Position numbers and translations under genes: made by a program. A DNA stretch of 24,789 nucleotides from a virus. Of this stretch, positions 8,628-15,959 are shown in pieces. Every line of letters begins with the position of its first letter. Position 1 is the stretch's first letter. The notes below the pieces were generated by a model. The model was not told the origin of the DNA. It was given only the letters and a program-made list of their open reading frames with translations, and did no database searches. The stretch spans positions 1 through 24,789 of the IMG/VR virus record IMGVR_UViG_3300044730_000689, one strand, 5' to 3'.

Positions 8628-8825
8628 TTATTTTCCTTTTTTTGGCTTGTCTAAATTATCGTCTGTTAAAACTGTTTCGTCAATGATTTCAATCTCATTA
8701 TCAAGCAATCTTCTTTGCCAATAAGAATCAAAAATTACAAATTGACCAAGTGAATCTATATTTTTTTTTGCAATAGGATCGAATACTATAGAATCGTTTT
8801 TTGGTTTAATTTTTTTTCTATCCAT
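8628..8825 (-). CDS. Small Mu gp38-like protein (DUF2635)
   Basis: The 65-residue product resembles the DUF2635 family found immediately before the sheath gene in Mu-like phages (Mu gp38 position). The recognisable part is residues 23-48: L-G-Q-F-V-I-F-D-S-Y-W-Q-R-R-L-L-D-N-E-I, matching the family's hydrophobic-x-x-x-YWxRRLxDxD/E pattern. The protein is highly charged, with Lys-rich ends. Its role is unknown; the constant position next to sheath suggests a tail-assembly function. It lies 3 bases upstream of the sheath gene. Confidence 0.75.
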   Translation of the reverse strand: MDRKKIKPKNDSIVFDPIAKKNIDSLGQFVIFDSYWQRRLLDNEIEIIDETVLTDDNLDKPKKGK

Positions 8826-8837
8826 AATTAAATTTTA

Positions 8838-9233
8838 TCATAAAGGGTAAACTACGCAAGTATTACCACCGCTTGCAAGTGCCACGCCAGTATTGTTGAT
8901 AATTGAGAAATTAGTTAAAAATGTAGCTGGTATATCTAAAAATTCTATTTTTTTAGCGCTTGATGTCGTATCAATAGAAATTTGATAAAAATTAGTACCA
9001 TTATCAATTTGAATATTAGCGCCAACGGTTGGAGTGATTTTTTGCAAGATTATTTCTACTTTTGCATTTATAGCACCAGCGGCATTTTCGTAAGTTAGCC
9101 CGCTTAATGTGGAACCATTAGCTAAAGAATTTAGTGCCGCGTCTGCTACTTTTTGGATTCCAAAGCCAGTAGTAATATTATTTGCTACAGATCCCGCTGG
9201 AATTGAAATTTCAATTGATTGTTCTAAAGGCAT
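8838..9233 (-). CDS. Unrecognised probable virion protein, 131 aa
   Basis: I do not recognise this protein. It starts MPLEQSIEISIPAGSVANNI and is rich in Ala, Asn, Ile and Thr, with alternating hydrophobic patterns that suggest an all-beta fold, and a single Cys near the C-terminus. No signal peptide or membrane segment is evident. AGGAG lies 6 bases before the ATG, so it is well translated. Its place between the SGVWK-repeat protein and the gp38-like gene, in a block of surface-type proteins, suggests a small structural or decorating component of the tail, but that is inference from context. Confidence 0.6.
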   Translation of the reverse strand: MPLEQSIEISIPAGSVANNITTGFGIQKVADAALNSLANGSTLSGLTYENAAGAINAKVEIILQKITPTVGANIQIDNGTNFYQISIDTTSSAKKIEFLDIPATFLTNFSIINNTGVALASGGNTCVVYPL

Positions 9234-9242
9234 AAATTTCTC

Positions 9243-9431
9243 CTATTTCCAAACCCCTGACACTTTAATATATGGAGTGATTGTTTTCCAAACCCCTGAC
9301 ACTTTTAGATAAGGAGTGCTTTGTTTCCAAACTCCAGAAATTTTTATCCAGATTTTTGTAATTATTGATTTAACTATTGGTAGAGATCCAATCTCTATTT
9401 GTGCTCCATCAAAAAATCTTCTAGTTGCCAT
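9243..9431 (-). CDS. Small SGVWK-repeat protein, 62 aa
   Basis: The product has 62 residues. The second half consists of three tandem copies of a 13-residue unit ending I-K-V-S-G-V-W-K: WIKISGVWK, then TPYLKVSGVWK, then TPYIKVSGVWK, ending exactly at the stop codon. Such K-V-x-G-V-W-K repeats occur in many phage minor structural proteins, where function is not established; a short beta-stranded surface or binding repeat is likely. The first half (MATRRFFDGAQIEIGSLPIV) is unremarkable. AGGAG lies about 9 bases upstream and the start overlaps the preceding stop by one base (TAATG), so translation is coupled. The repeat is visible in DNA as 39-bp units from about 9243 to 9350. Confidence 0.7.
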   Translation of the reverse strand: MATRRFFDGAQIEIGSLPIVKSIITKIWIKISGVWKQSTPYLKVSGVWKTITPYIKVSGVWK

Positions 9432-10255
9432 TACGATTCTCCTATAAATATTGACATAGCACCATTTGAAGCAGTACTACTAAAAATACCCATCAAACTT
9501 AAATGTGTTGTATCTGAAAGCTCTGGAATCCCACCAATAAAGCCACCAGTGATGATATCGTTCCAACTAATGCCCTGCGCATTTTCCACACACACCGCTC
9601 CAAGAATCTTGAATAATGCAACTCCAAAGTTCCCAGCAGTTCCAGTGGTTGCTGTCAAAGTTACGCTTTCCACCGACCTGACACCTGTATCACCAGCTTG
9701 CAATGGTAAAAAAATCATTCTAGCTGATGAGCTATTACCAGAACCACCGAATGCTTGTACTGCTGTGGTTCTGCCTGAAGTGCCTGCTTGGTTTGTATAA
9801 CTTACTGTCACTGTGGTTGCTGTACCACCAATTGCTGTATAAATTGTTAGGCCAATCATCACCCCCACTCCATCAGTGTAGCGAGTGAGTGCGGCTGTTG
9901 GTAGATTTGTTGTTTGTGCTGTGGTGAGAGTGCCATCTAAACCGCCTTGGTGAGACAATCTATCAATTATATAATAAATACCTGTGGCCGATGCTGTACC
10001 TAATCTAGCACCAATAATATACGGGCTTTCGGGCGAATAATTAGGTAGATAATAATTTAGTGCGCTGGTATCTGATTTGCTTAGAGCTGCTGCTGTGGAT
10101 GGAACCGCTGGAAATGATCCAGTTGTGGGGTCTAATGTGAGTCTGTAAAGGTCATGCAATCTAGCGTTAGCGGCAGTGGATCCAGTGATGGTAGCATTGA
10201 CCATGCTCTGCTCTTCTAAAGAAGATAAAAATGTACTGTATCCACTAAAAGCCAT
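9431..10255 (-). CDS. Paralogous surface-type structural protein B, 274 aa
   Basis: The function is not known to me. The protein is rich in Thr, Ala, Gly and Ser with little charge, as in phage beta-rich decoration or fibre-associated proteins. From about residue 85 to 215 it aligns with the next gene upstream: shared features include IDRLSHQGGL, ALTRYTDGVGV, a V-T-V-S-Y-T-N-Q-A-G-T-S-G-R-T-T run, L-P-L-Q-A-G-D-T-G-V-R-S-V-E and ATTGTAGNFGVALF. The two are therefore tandem paralogs. GGAGA lies 8 bases upstream of the ATG. Base composition and codon choice (frequent ACC, CCA, GTG) differ from the surrounding A+T-rich genes, which points to separate acquisition. A phage virion surface role is inferred from context. 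Confidence 0.65.
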   Translation of the reverse strand: MAFSGYSTFLSSLEEQSMVNATITGSTAANARLHDLYRLTLDPTTGSFPAVPSTAAALSKSDTSALNYYLPNYSPESPYIIGARLGTASATGIYYIIDRLSHQGGLDGTLTTAQTTNLPTAALTRYTDGVGVMIGLTIYTAIGGTATTVTVSYTNQAGTSGRTTAVQAFGGSGNSSSARMIFLPLQAGDTGVRSVESVTLTATTGTAGNFGVALFKILGAVCVENAQGISWNDIITGGFIGGIPELSDTTHLSLMGIFSSTASNGAMSIFIGES

Positions 10256-10257
10256 TG

Positions 10258-11106
10258 TTATTTCTCCACAAAACTTAAACCATAACTATATTCTCCCACC
10301 GTTGTTGTGTTTTGTAAAAATGCAAAAGCTAAACAAGCGTTAGTATCAATCTTTGGCAATCCTGGTAATCCTGTGGTGAAATCTCTAAACCCTGGTGCTG
10401 CTGCCGCTCCAATAGGAATATAGGCAATCGGCCTAGCAATCGTAATCCCAAAGTCTCCAGCCGTTCCTGTGGTTGCATCTAACTTCACTTTTTCAATCGC
10501 TTGAATCCCTTTGTCGCCTGCAGCTAATGGAATCGGAGTCATTCTTGTAGCTTCTCTAAAACCAGCACTACCAATCGTTTGCGTGGAAGTGCGGCCTGTG
10601 GTTCCTGCACTATTGGTGTAAGTCATTGTAAGAGTTCTATTTGTTGAACCTATGGTTGTATAAATCTCATAAAAAGCAATATTGCCCACCCCACCTGTGT
10701 TGCGTGTGAGTGCTGGTGTTGGTGTGGTTCCTTGCACTGTTTGGTCTGCTGTGGAAACTCCACTTAAACCGCTAATATGCAAAAGCCTATCATACACTAG
10801 TAATATTCCTGGTGTGGTACAAGTGGCAAATATTTGTGTGAGCCATTTCTCTCTTGAACCACCTGGATTTGTGATTGGCAATGCACCATTGGTACTATTC
10901 GTTGGTACTGCCACCGCTCCTGGAGCCGCTCCATTGCCATAAGTGCCATCATATTGCCAAAGTGAAGTGTAGCGACCCCCCACTGGTGTGGTTGCTCCCA
11001 CTCCGTTCACCCTACCTGCTTTAAAAGCAAAAATGTTTTCAGGAGTGCCATTATTACCGCCAGTAAAGCGATTGATTAAATCTGATAAATCTGTTAATGC
11101 TGCCAT
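10258..11106 (-). CDS. Paralogous surface-type structural protein A, 282 aa
   Basis: This is the partner of the downstream 274-residue protein. The N-terminal third (MAALTDLSDLINRFTGGNNG, then GGRYTSLWQYDGTYGNGAAP) differs, while residues about 110-230 align: YDRLLHISGLSG, ALTRNTGGVGNIAF, L-T-M-T-Y-T-N-S-A-G-T-T-G-R-T, IPLAAGDKGIQAIEKV and ATTGTAGDFGI. The compact repeated fold looks like a beta-sandwich. No enzymatic motif is seen. One 60-base line in the gene (10681-10740) is 57% G+C, compared with 30% in a line of the gp44-like gene (3241-3300), so composition is clearly different. It has only a 2-base gap to its paralog. Head or tail decoration or adhesion is possible; I cannot choose. 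Confidence 0.65.
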   Translation of the reverse strand: MAALTDLSDLINRFTGGNNGTPENIFAFKAGRVNGVGATTPVGGRYTSLWQYDGTYGNGAAPGAVAVPTNSTNGALPITNPGGSREKWLTQIFATCTTPGILLVYDRLLHISGLSGVSTADQTVQGTTPTPALTRNTGGVGNIAFYEIYTTIGSTNRTLTMTYTNSAGTTGRTSTQTIGSAGFREATRMTPIPLAAGDKGIQAIEKVKLDATTGTAGDFGITIARPIAYIPIGAAAAPGFRDFTTGLPGLPKIDTNACLAFAFLQNTTTVGEYSYGLSFVEK

Positions 11107-11327
11107 TAGTTACCGCTCCAATTAACGCCTCTGCCAATAGCATCAGCTTTCACTTGCCCAATGAAACCTGCCAAATTATCATAATTCACCCCAGACGACA
11201 TCTCCATCGTGCCTAAATTGGAACCAAACTCGATTTCGATTTCGCTGCCACTAGCTTTTATGTTTGCGATCCAGTCGCCCGTGCCTGCCTGATAAAAAAT
11301 TGTTCCGCCTATAATTTCTACGATCAT
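11106..11327 (-). CDS. Small unrecognised protein, 73 aa
   Basis: The 73-residue product (MIVEIIGGTIFYQAGTGDWI, ending RGVNWSGN) is not recognised. It is predicted mostly beta, acidic, and without a membrane segment. Its start has AAGGAAA 5-6 bases upstream. Its stop overlaps the ATG of the 282-residue protein by one base (TAATG), so the two are translationally coupled and it probably belongs to the same acquired module. A chaperone or small structural partner for the paralogous pair is possible, but nothing in the sequence shows that. Confidence 0.55.
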   Translation of the reverse strand: MIVEIIGGTIFYQAGTGDWIANIKASGSEIEIEFGSNLGTMEMSSGVNYDNLAGFIGQVKADAIGRGVNWSGN

Positions 11328-11336
11328 ATATTTCCT

Positions 11337-13712
11337 TTATGTGTATTGTAAATAAATATCCCCATCATTACCACCGCTTGGTGCTGCTGTTCCTGATGTT
11401 ATCACAGGCACTGCTGCATTTAGAGTGGTTCCACTAAAACTTAAATTACTGCCAAGTGTTATTTCTTGCATTGTACCGTTTGTACCGCTCTCTCTACCAA
11501 GCAAACGGTTATTAGTTATGTTTTGAATTTTTGCATACGTTACCGCTTGATTATCAATTGTCCAAGTCGATCCAGATCCTGATACTGAGATGTCGCCTTT
11601 GTCCCCGTCTGAAATACCGCCGCCGCCTGTTGAGTTGATTGTAATTGTATCTGTGGTTGCGTCTGTTGTGATTGTTACGTTTGTACCAGCTACTAAAGTT
11701 AGCGTGTCTGAAGTACCATCTGCTATTACATTTGATTGGCCCGCTACTGCTATAGTGCTAAATAAATTCTGATCGCCTGTATTAGTCCCTGAGCTGGTTC
11801 CAGAAAAAGTGCCGCTTTGGGTTGCCAGGGTTCCAAGTCCAAGAGTAGTTCTTTGCGCCGCCGCGTCTGCGTCATCAAGAAGAGCTTTCCCAGCTGTCGT
11901 TATATCGCCACCAAGCTTGCTAGTACTGACTGCGCCGTTTGCAATTGTTGCCGCAAAAGAGCCTGTACCTGTACCAGTTACATCACCCGTTAAAGTTATA
12001 GTTTGATCGCCAGTATTAGTGCCTGAGCTGGTTCCAGAAAAAGTACCGCTTTGGGTTGCCAAGGTTCCAAGTCCAAGAGTAGTTCTTTGCGCCGCCGCGT
12101 CTGCGTCATCAAGAAGAGCTTTACCCGCTGTCGTTATATCCCCGCCAAGTTTACTAGTGCTGACTGCGCTGTTTGCAATTGTTGCCGCAAAAGAGCCTGT
12201 ACCAGTACCAGTTACTTCACCCGTTAAAGTTATAGTTTGATCGCCAGTATTAGTGCCTGAGCTGGTTCCAGAAAAAGTGCCGCTTTGGGTTGCCAGGGTT
12301 CCAAGTCCAAGAGTAGTTCTTTGCGCCGCCGCGTCTGCGTCATCAAGAAGAGCTTTCCCAGCTGTCGTTATATCCCCGCCAAGCTTGCTAGTACTGACTG
12401 CGCCGCTGTCAATAGTCCAAGTAGATCCAGATCCAGATACAGAAATGTCGCCTTTGTCGCCATCTGTAACGCCTGGATTTGTGGTTGCAATTGTAACCGC
12501 GCCCGCCGCGTTGGTAATTGTAATATTTGAACCTGCTGTTAAATTTGCATTTTTCCAAAGCTGATTGGTTTGATCTCTAATTAATAAATTTCCATTAGCT
12601 GGGTTTGAAATTAAAACATCATGGATCTCATTAAGCTCATAGCCGTTTTGTGGTTTGACGTAAATTTGACCATTACCAGCATTAGCGCGTTCTACCACTC
12701 CAATAAAAACTAAATGATTCGGCTGTATTGGTTTGGTTCTGGTAAATTGTCCCGCTGTAGAATCAAGCCAAAGAATATCACCATTTACAAATGGAGCGCC
12801 AAGATTTAAACCATCAATTACGCCTTGAGTAATTACAAAACCTGTTTGATTTGAAGAGATAGATTCTGCTACAATCCCCAAAGTTTTTGCGCTGGTTGTA
12901 TCGCTAGTATTTGAAGCTCTTTTAACTGAAGCGCGGTTTCCTGAAGCCCCAAATAAATAAACTATTTCGCCTTTATTAAGTGTAGTCGCTTCTGCGTTTA
13001 TAACTCTTACGTGTAAATCTTGACCAATAACGTTTGATACATTACCGCCTTTGAAACCAAGTTCCAAAGAGCCGTCTGTACCATTCCAGCCAAGAGTTCC
13101 CTCTACAATTGTTGGAGCGGTTGCCGCTGTGTCAATTTGAATATAATCAGTTACTAAATTAGAAATATTTAACTGGCCTGCGTCCGATAAAATTGCATTT
13201 GAATTTTGTACAAGCTTACCAGTAGTCCCATCAAACTTTACTAAAGCGTCATCAGTACTAACGCCATTGTTTATTACATTTCCAGAAAATTGAGTTCCTA
13301 TAGCAGAAATAAGCCAGTTGGAGCCATTTGAAATTATTAAGATACTAGAATAATTTTCACTTAAAACATGATTTGCATTTCCGCTGACTGTTTCCGCGCC
13401 TGCTGGTGTGATTGTCAAAGTATTTGAAGCGCCGATTTTGTGAATTTCAAAAATTTTTCCTTTGATTCCTGCCGCGCTAGGTAAACTAGCAATTAAATTT
13501 CCGCCAGTAGTATTAAATAAAATTACCTCATCTGAAGTTTGTAAAGTATAGTTTGCGGTTTTTGCGGTTGCCTCTAAAATCTTTTTATTGTTATTGATTC
13601 TATTAATTTGCTTTGTGATTCGTGTACCAGTAGAATTTTCTGCTACTGGGAATAAGTCATCAGATCTAGGATCTGAGCTGACTGGTAAACCGCTAATTGG
13701 CAAATTAGGCAT
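11337..13712 (-). CDS. Repeat-containing tail fibre-like protein, 791 aa
   Basis: The 791-residue product is a fibre-like virion protein. The start (LPISGLPVSSDPRSDDLFPV) is the common attachment segment of phage fibres. Residues about 60-140 (TLQTSDEVILFNTTGGNLIA) match the small beta domain often seen next to it. Residues about 230-350 (NKGEIVYLFGASGN, GIVAESISSNQTGFVITQGV, VNGDILWLDSTAGQFT) resemble a domain frequent in fibres. Residues about 436-647 hold three 78-residue repeats with SKLGGDITTAGKALLDD and GTFSGTSSGTNTGDQ. The repeats are flanked by two copies of DGDKGDISVSGSGSTW. The C-terminus APSGGNDGDIYLQYT is also common in fibres. It overlaps the tail terminator stop by 8 bases. Adsorption is inferred; no receptor-binding or chaperone domain is identifiable. 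Confidence 0.8.
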   Translation of the reverse strand: MPNLPISGLPVSSDPRSDDLFPVAENSTGTRITKQINRINNNKKILEATAKTANYTLQTSDEVILFNTTGGNLIASLPSAAGIKGKIFEIHKIGASNTLTITPAGAETVSGNANHVLSENYSSILIISNGSNWLISAIGTQFSGNVINNGVSTDDALVKFDGTTGKLVQNSNAILSDAGQLNISNLVTDYIQIDTAATAPTIVEGTLGWNGTDGSLELGFKGGNVSNVIGQDLHVRVINAEATTLNKGEIVYLFGASGNRASVKRASNTSDTTSAKTLGIVAESISSNQTGFVITQGVIDGLNLGAPFVNGDILWLDSTAGQFTRTKPIQPNHLVFIGVVERANAGNGQIYVKPQNGYELNEIHDVLISNPANGNLLIRDQTNQLWKNANLTAGSNITITNAAGAVTIATTNPGVTDGDKGDISVSGSGSTWTIDSGAVSTSKLGGDITTAGKALLDDADAAAQRTTLGLGTLATQSGTFSGTSSGTNTGDQTITLTGEVTGTGTGSFAATIANSAVSTSKLGGDITTAGKALLDDADAAAQRTTLGLGTLATQSGTFSGTSSGTNTGDQTITLTGDVTGTGTGSFAATIANGAVSTSKLGGDITTAGKALLDDADAAAQRTTLGLGTLATQSGTFSGTSSGTNTGDQNLFSTIAVAGQSNVIADGTSDTLTLVAGTNVTITTDATTDTITINSTGGGGISDGDKGDISVSGSGSTWTIDNQAVTYAKIQNITNNRLLGRESGTNGTMQEITLGSNLSFSGTTLNAAVPVITSGTAAPSGGNDGDIYLQYT
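11771..12405. repeat. 234-bp tandem repeat in the fibre gene (2.7 copies)
   Basis: The string GAGCTGGTTCCAGAAAAAGT recurs at 11791, 12025 and 12259, exactly 234 bp apart (78 codons). Copies are about 11771-12004, 12005-12238 and 12239-12405, the last incomplete. They differ at only a few bases. Copies 1 and 3 share variants (CCAGGGTTCC, TTTCCCAGCTG) that copy 2 lacks (CCAAGGTTCC, TTTACCCGCTG). Confidence 0.95.
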
Positions 13713-14874
13713 TTAATTGTATTTTACTACCATTTTCCTGTAATAGCAAATAACCATCTTCTTGTAGTAAAAATATATCTGTGATTGGGAAATTGATTAA
13801 GTCTGATTCTGAGCCGCTAGTATTAAATTCGTATTCTACAAAAGCCGCTTCGATTTCGTTTGGCTCTTCTGAGTAAGCATAAGCGTTATAAATGATATTG
13901 AATCTAATCTGTCCAAAACCAAAAACTTTGTTTCCATCTTCATTAAAAACTTGATCACTAGAAACATAGGTTAAATCGCCCCACGCTGGTATTTGGTTAT
14001 ATTGATCAATCTCGTTTCTTAAAAGTACTTGAATAATTTTGTCGATTTTATCATCAAGAATATTGCCAAGTTCGCTGTTTGATTCGACTACTATTTCGAT
14101 CGTTAGCGGGATTTGCATTTCATAGATTCTAGTTGGTGAATCAGATAAAATTTTATTTACTGTTTCTAACTTTGTATTAATTGCAATCGCTGGCAATCGC
14201 TGATTTGCAATCCATTCTTGCGATCTGTTTACAAAAATATTTTGCGATAAAACTTGAATTTCGTTTGAAGCATTTACAAAAATTTCTTTTAAGCGATCTT
14301 TAATTTTTTTTCTTTGGCTTTTAAATGTTGGTAAAGTTTGGCTTTGATCTTCTTGCGCTTGTGGTGTGAAATTTAGTTGTATGTCTATAAAATATTCTTC
14401 CCAGTTTGAAACTGGGACTATATCCGCTTTTGCTTGATAAACCACGCTAAAATTTAATTTGCATAAGCCTATATTTTTATTGCCAGTTTCGTATAATGTT
14501 TGATCGCTTGAAGTATAAGTTAAGTCGCCCCATTTTGGGACTGCGTTATACTGATCCATTTCATTCTTTAATAAAATATCTATAACCCCACCAGCTAAAT
14601 CATCTAGCTGATCTGTGATTTCTGCGGAGCTTTGAACCAAACAATCAATTTCTACATCAAGCGTTATTTCGTATTCTCTGACTGGGACGTCAGAAATAAT
14701 CCTGTTTACAGTTTCTTTTTTTGTATTAATTATCACGCATGGCAAAAAGTCTAAATTATCAAGCTCTCTTGCTCTGTTTACTAAAATTTTATTTGCTGTT
14801 AATCCAAGCACTCCAGCTGAGCTTTGCAAGATTTCTGCAATTCGGTTTTTTATATCTCTTCTATAATTGTTCAT
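13705..14874 (-). CDS. Tandem-duplicated tail terminator-like protein, 389 aa
   Basis: The product is an internal duplication. Residues 11-150 and 194-333 align without a gap over 140 positions, 61 of them identical. The best blocks are TKKETVNRII / TKLETVNKIL, LLKNEMDQYN / LLRNEIDQYN and WGDLTYTSSDQ / WGDLTYVSSDQ. The fold pattern (N-terminal helix, central beta strands, helix, D-L-x-Y-x-S-x-D-Q, final strand) and position between head-tail joiner and sheath fit the tail terminator/completion family (lambda gpU, Mu gp37-type). Such proteins form hexameric rings capping the tail. The C-terminus adds FLLQEDGYLLLQENGS, a repeated LLQEDG-type motif seen at the ends of other phage structural proteins. 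It overlaps genes on both sides (1 and 8 bases). Family assignment is by context and pattern; the duplication is directly visible. Confidence 0.75.
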   Translation of the reverse strand: MNNYRRDIKNRIAEILQSSAGVLGLTANKILVNRARELDNLDFLPCVIINTKKETVNRIISDVPVREYEITLDVEIDCLVQSSAEITDQLDDLAGGVIDILLKNEMDQYNAVPKWGDLTYTSSDQTLYETGNKNIGLCKLNFSVVYQAKADIVPVSNWEEYFIDIQLNFTPQAQEDQSQTLPTFKSQRKKIKDRLKEIFVNASNEIQVLSQNIFVNRSQEWIANQRLPAIAINTKLETVNKILSDSPTRIYEMQIPLTIEIVVESNSELGNILDDKIDKIIQVLLRNEIDQYNQIPAWGDLTYVSSDQVFNEDGNKVFGFGQIRFNIIYNAYAYSEEPNEIEAAFVEYEFNTSGSESDLINFPITDIFLLQEDGYLLLQENGSKIQLNA

Positions 14875-15260
14875 TAGTCAAAGGTTACCACCAGCGCGCC
14901 AGCGTTCCAAATGACCTGATCTGAAGTATAAATTACTTTTGCTGTAGCAAAATTTTTATACATGATTAAATTTCCGCCGCTTTGCGCGTCAAAAATTGCA
15001 AAATGAGTAATAGTTACATCATTATTTGAAATTCCAAAATCTAAATTATTAGTATTAGAAATTACGCCATTAACTGGAGTACCAAAAGTAATTGGGATCC
15101 TGCCAGCTGGTCTTATTAAAGTTGTTGCTTCAGTACCTGAGTTATCATCATTGGGATTTGAGCTATAAAGCGCTAAATACGGAGTTATGGTATTAGGCAT
15201 ATTGGCATTGCCTCTAAGCCAGTTAGATAAATTTGTTTCCATATAGTTTGAAAGAACCAT
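14874..15260 (-). CDS. Phage tail fibre / virion protein family, 128 aa
   Basis: The 128-residue product belongs to a widespread small phage protein family. It starts with a helix and N-W-L-R-G, then YLALYSSNPNDDNSGTEAT, the family 'ALYxxxPxxxxxGxE' pattern, R-P-A-G-R-I-P-I-T-F, a 'N-N-x-L-D-F' segment, THFAIFDAQSGGNLIMY and a final strand pair. Members are often annotated as tail fibre or minor tail proteins, but function is rarely shown. It lies between the head-tail joiner and the duplicated terminator. Its stop shares one base with the next ATG. Confidence 0.7.
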   Translation of the reverse strand: MVLSNYMETNLSNWLRGNANMPNTITPYLALYSSNPNDDNSGTEATTLIRPAGRIPITFGTPVNGVISNTNNLDFGISNNDVTITHFAIFDAQSGGNLIMYKNFATAKVIYTSDQVIWNAGALVVTFD

Positions 15261-15263
15261 AAT

Positions 15264-15578
15264 TTAAACCTTGTAAAGTAAAATTGTAGATCCTGCTTCG
15301 CCGTCTCTGTGTAAAGTGTGTACTGAATAATTTACGTTTCTAATTGTAAAAATATCGCCCTGGTTCGGTAAAGTTGCAAAATCCGAGTTTCTAATCGACA
15401 AATTTGGTTGATCTGTTAGCACCTGGTAACCTGTCTGAGAGTCAATTTCCAAAAACTGATCTCTAAAAATTCCTAGCTTATTACTAGCCAGTCCGCCAGA
15501 TGGAGTAAAAACTACAGTTTCCCCAAAGGTATTTGTAGCTACTCGCATTACTCCATCTGTTAGATCCAGCCAAGACAT
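15264..15578 (-). CDS. Head-tail joining protein, lambda gpFII-like
   Basis: The 104-residue product resembles lambda gpFII (Phage_attach). It has the family order: an N-terminal helix, V-V-F-T-P-S-G-G as the first strand region, GIFRDQFLEID, then a 'P-N-L-S-I-R-x-S-D-F-A-T-L-P-x-x-G-D-I-F' block (conserved L-P-x-x-G-D) and YSVHTLHRDGEAGSTILLYKV at the C-terminus. Length is close to lambda gpFII (117 residues). gpFII joins the filled head to the tail. It follows the decoration-type gene with a 3-base gap, as expected in the lambda order. Confidence 0.8.
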   Translation of the reverse strand: MSWLDLTDGVMRVATNTFGETVVFTPSGGLASNKLGIFRDQFLEIDSQTGYQVLTDQPNLSIRNSDFATLPNQGDIFTIRNVNYSVHTLHRDGEAGSTILLYKV

Positions 15579-15581
15579 TTA

Positions 15582-15935
15582 TTATGCTTCAACAGTTACG
15601 TCTATGTCGTTTAACTTAACTTTGCATTTTGTTGTAGCCGCGCCAGCCGCTTCAATTAAAGTACCAATTTTATAGTTAGTGCTTGCTGTTGAAGTGATTT
15701 CGCCTGGTGTAACATCCCAATAAACTTTTGCGCCTACTGCGATATTATCAGCCGATTTTTTTGGCAATTCAAAAACGCCTTTGGTTACCAAAACAAATGG
15801 TTCACCTACAGCCGCTGTTTGAAGTGCTACGCCGATTAAGTTTCCGATTACGTAAACATTTCCTGAAACCACTCCACCGACTGGAGCCGCTAAAGAAATA
15901 TTTGAGCCGTCTGCTTGAATTTGATTTGTACTCAT
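15582..15935 (-). CDS. DUF2190 capsid decoration-type protein
   Basis: The 117-residue product matches DUF2190, a family coded next to the major capsid gene of many phages and thought to act as a capsid cement or decoration protein. Diagnostic features are A-P-V-G-G-V-V-S-G-N-V-Y-V, IGNLIGVALQTAAVGEPFVL, KGVFELPKKSADNIAVGAKV, Y-W-D and a final V-K-L-N. AAGGA lies 9-12 bases upstream of the ATG. The gene follows the protease-capsid fusion by 24 bases. Position replaces lambda gpD. The function is by family, not proven. Confidence 0.85.
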   Translation of the reverse strand: MSTNQIQADGSNISLAAPVGGVVSGNVYVIGNLIGVALQTAAVGEPFVLVTKGVFELPKKSADNIAVGAKVYWDVTPGEITSTASTNYKIGTLIEAAGAATTKCKVKLNDIDVTVEA

Positions 15936-15959
15936 TGTTCTATTTTCCTTTTTTATTTA

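Noticed and set aside
9243-9350. Non-coding 39-bp tandem repeat
   Set aside because: It is in frame and encodes the SGVWK units, so it is a protein repeat.
9399-9800. 133-codon plus-strand frame
   Set aside because: Antisense to the 274-residue paralog, which has a ribosome binding site, coupled neighbours and a paralog with matching sequence.
11771-12405. CRISPR-like or transposon repeat
   Set aside because: The 234-bp repeat keeps the reading frame, codes for 78-residue fibre units and has no spacers.
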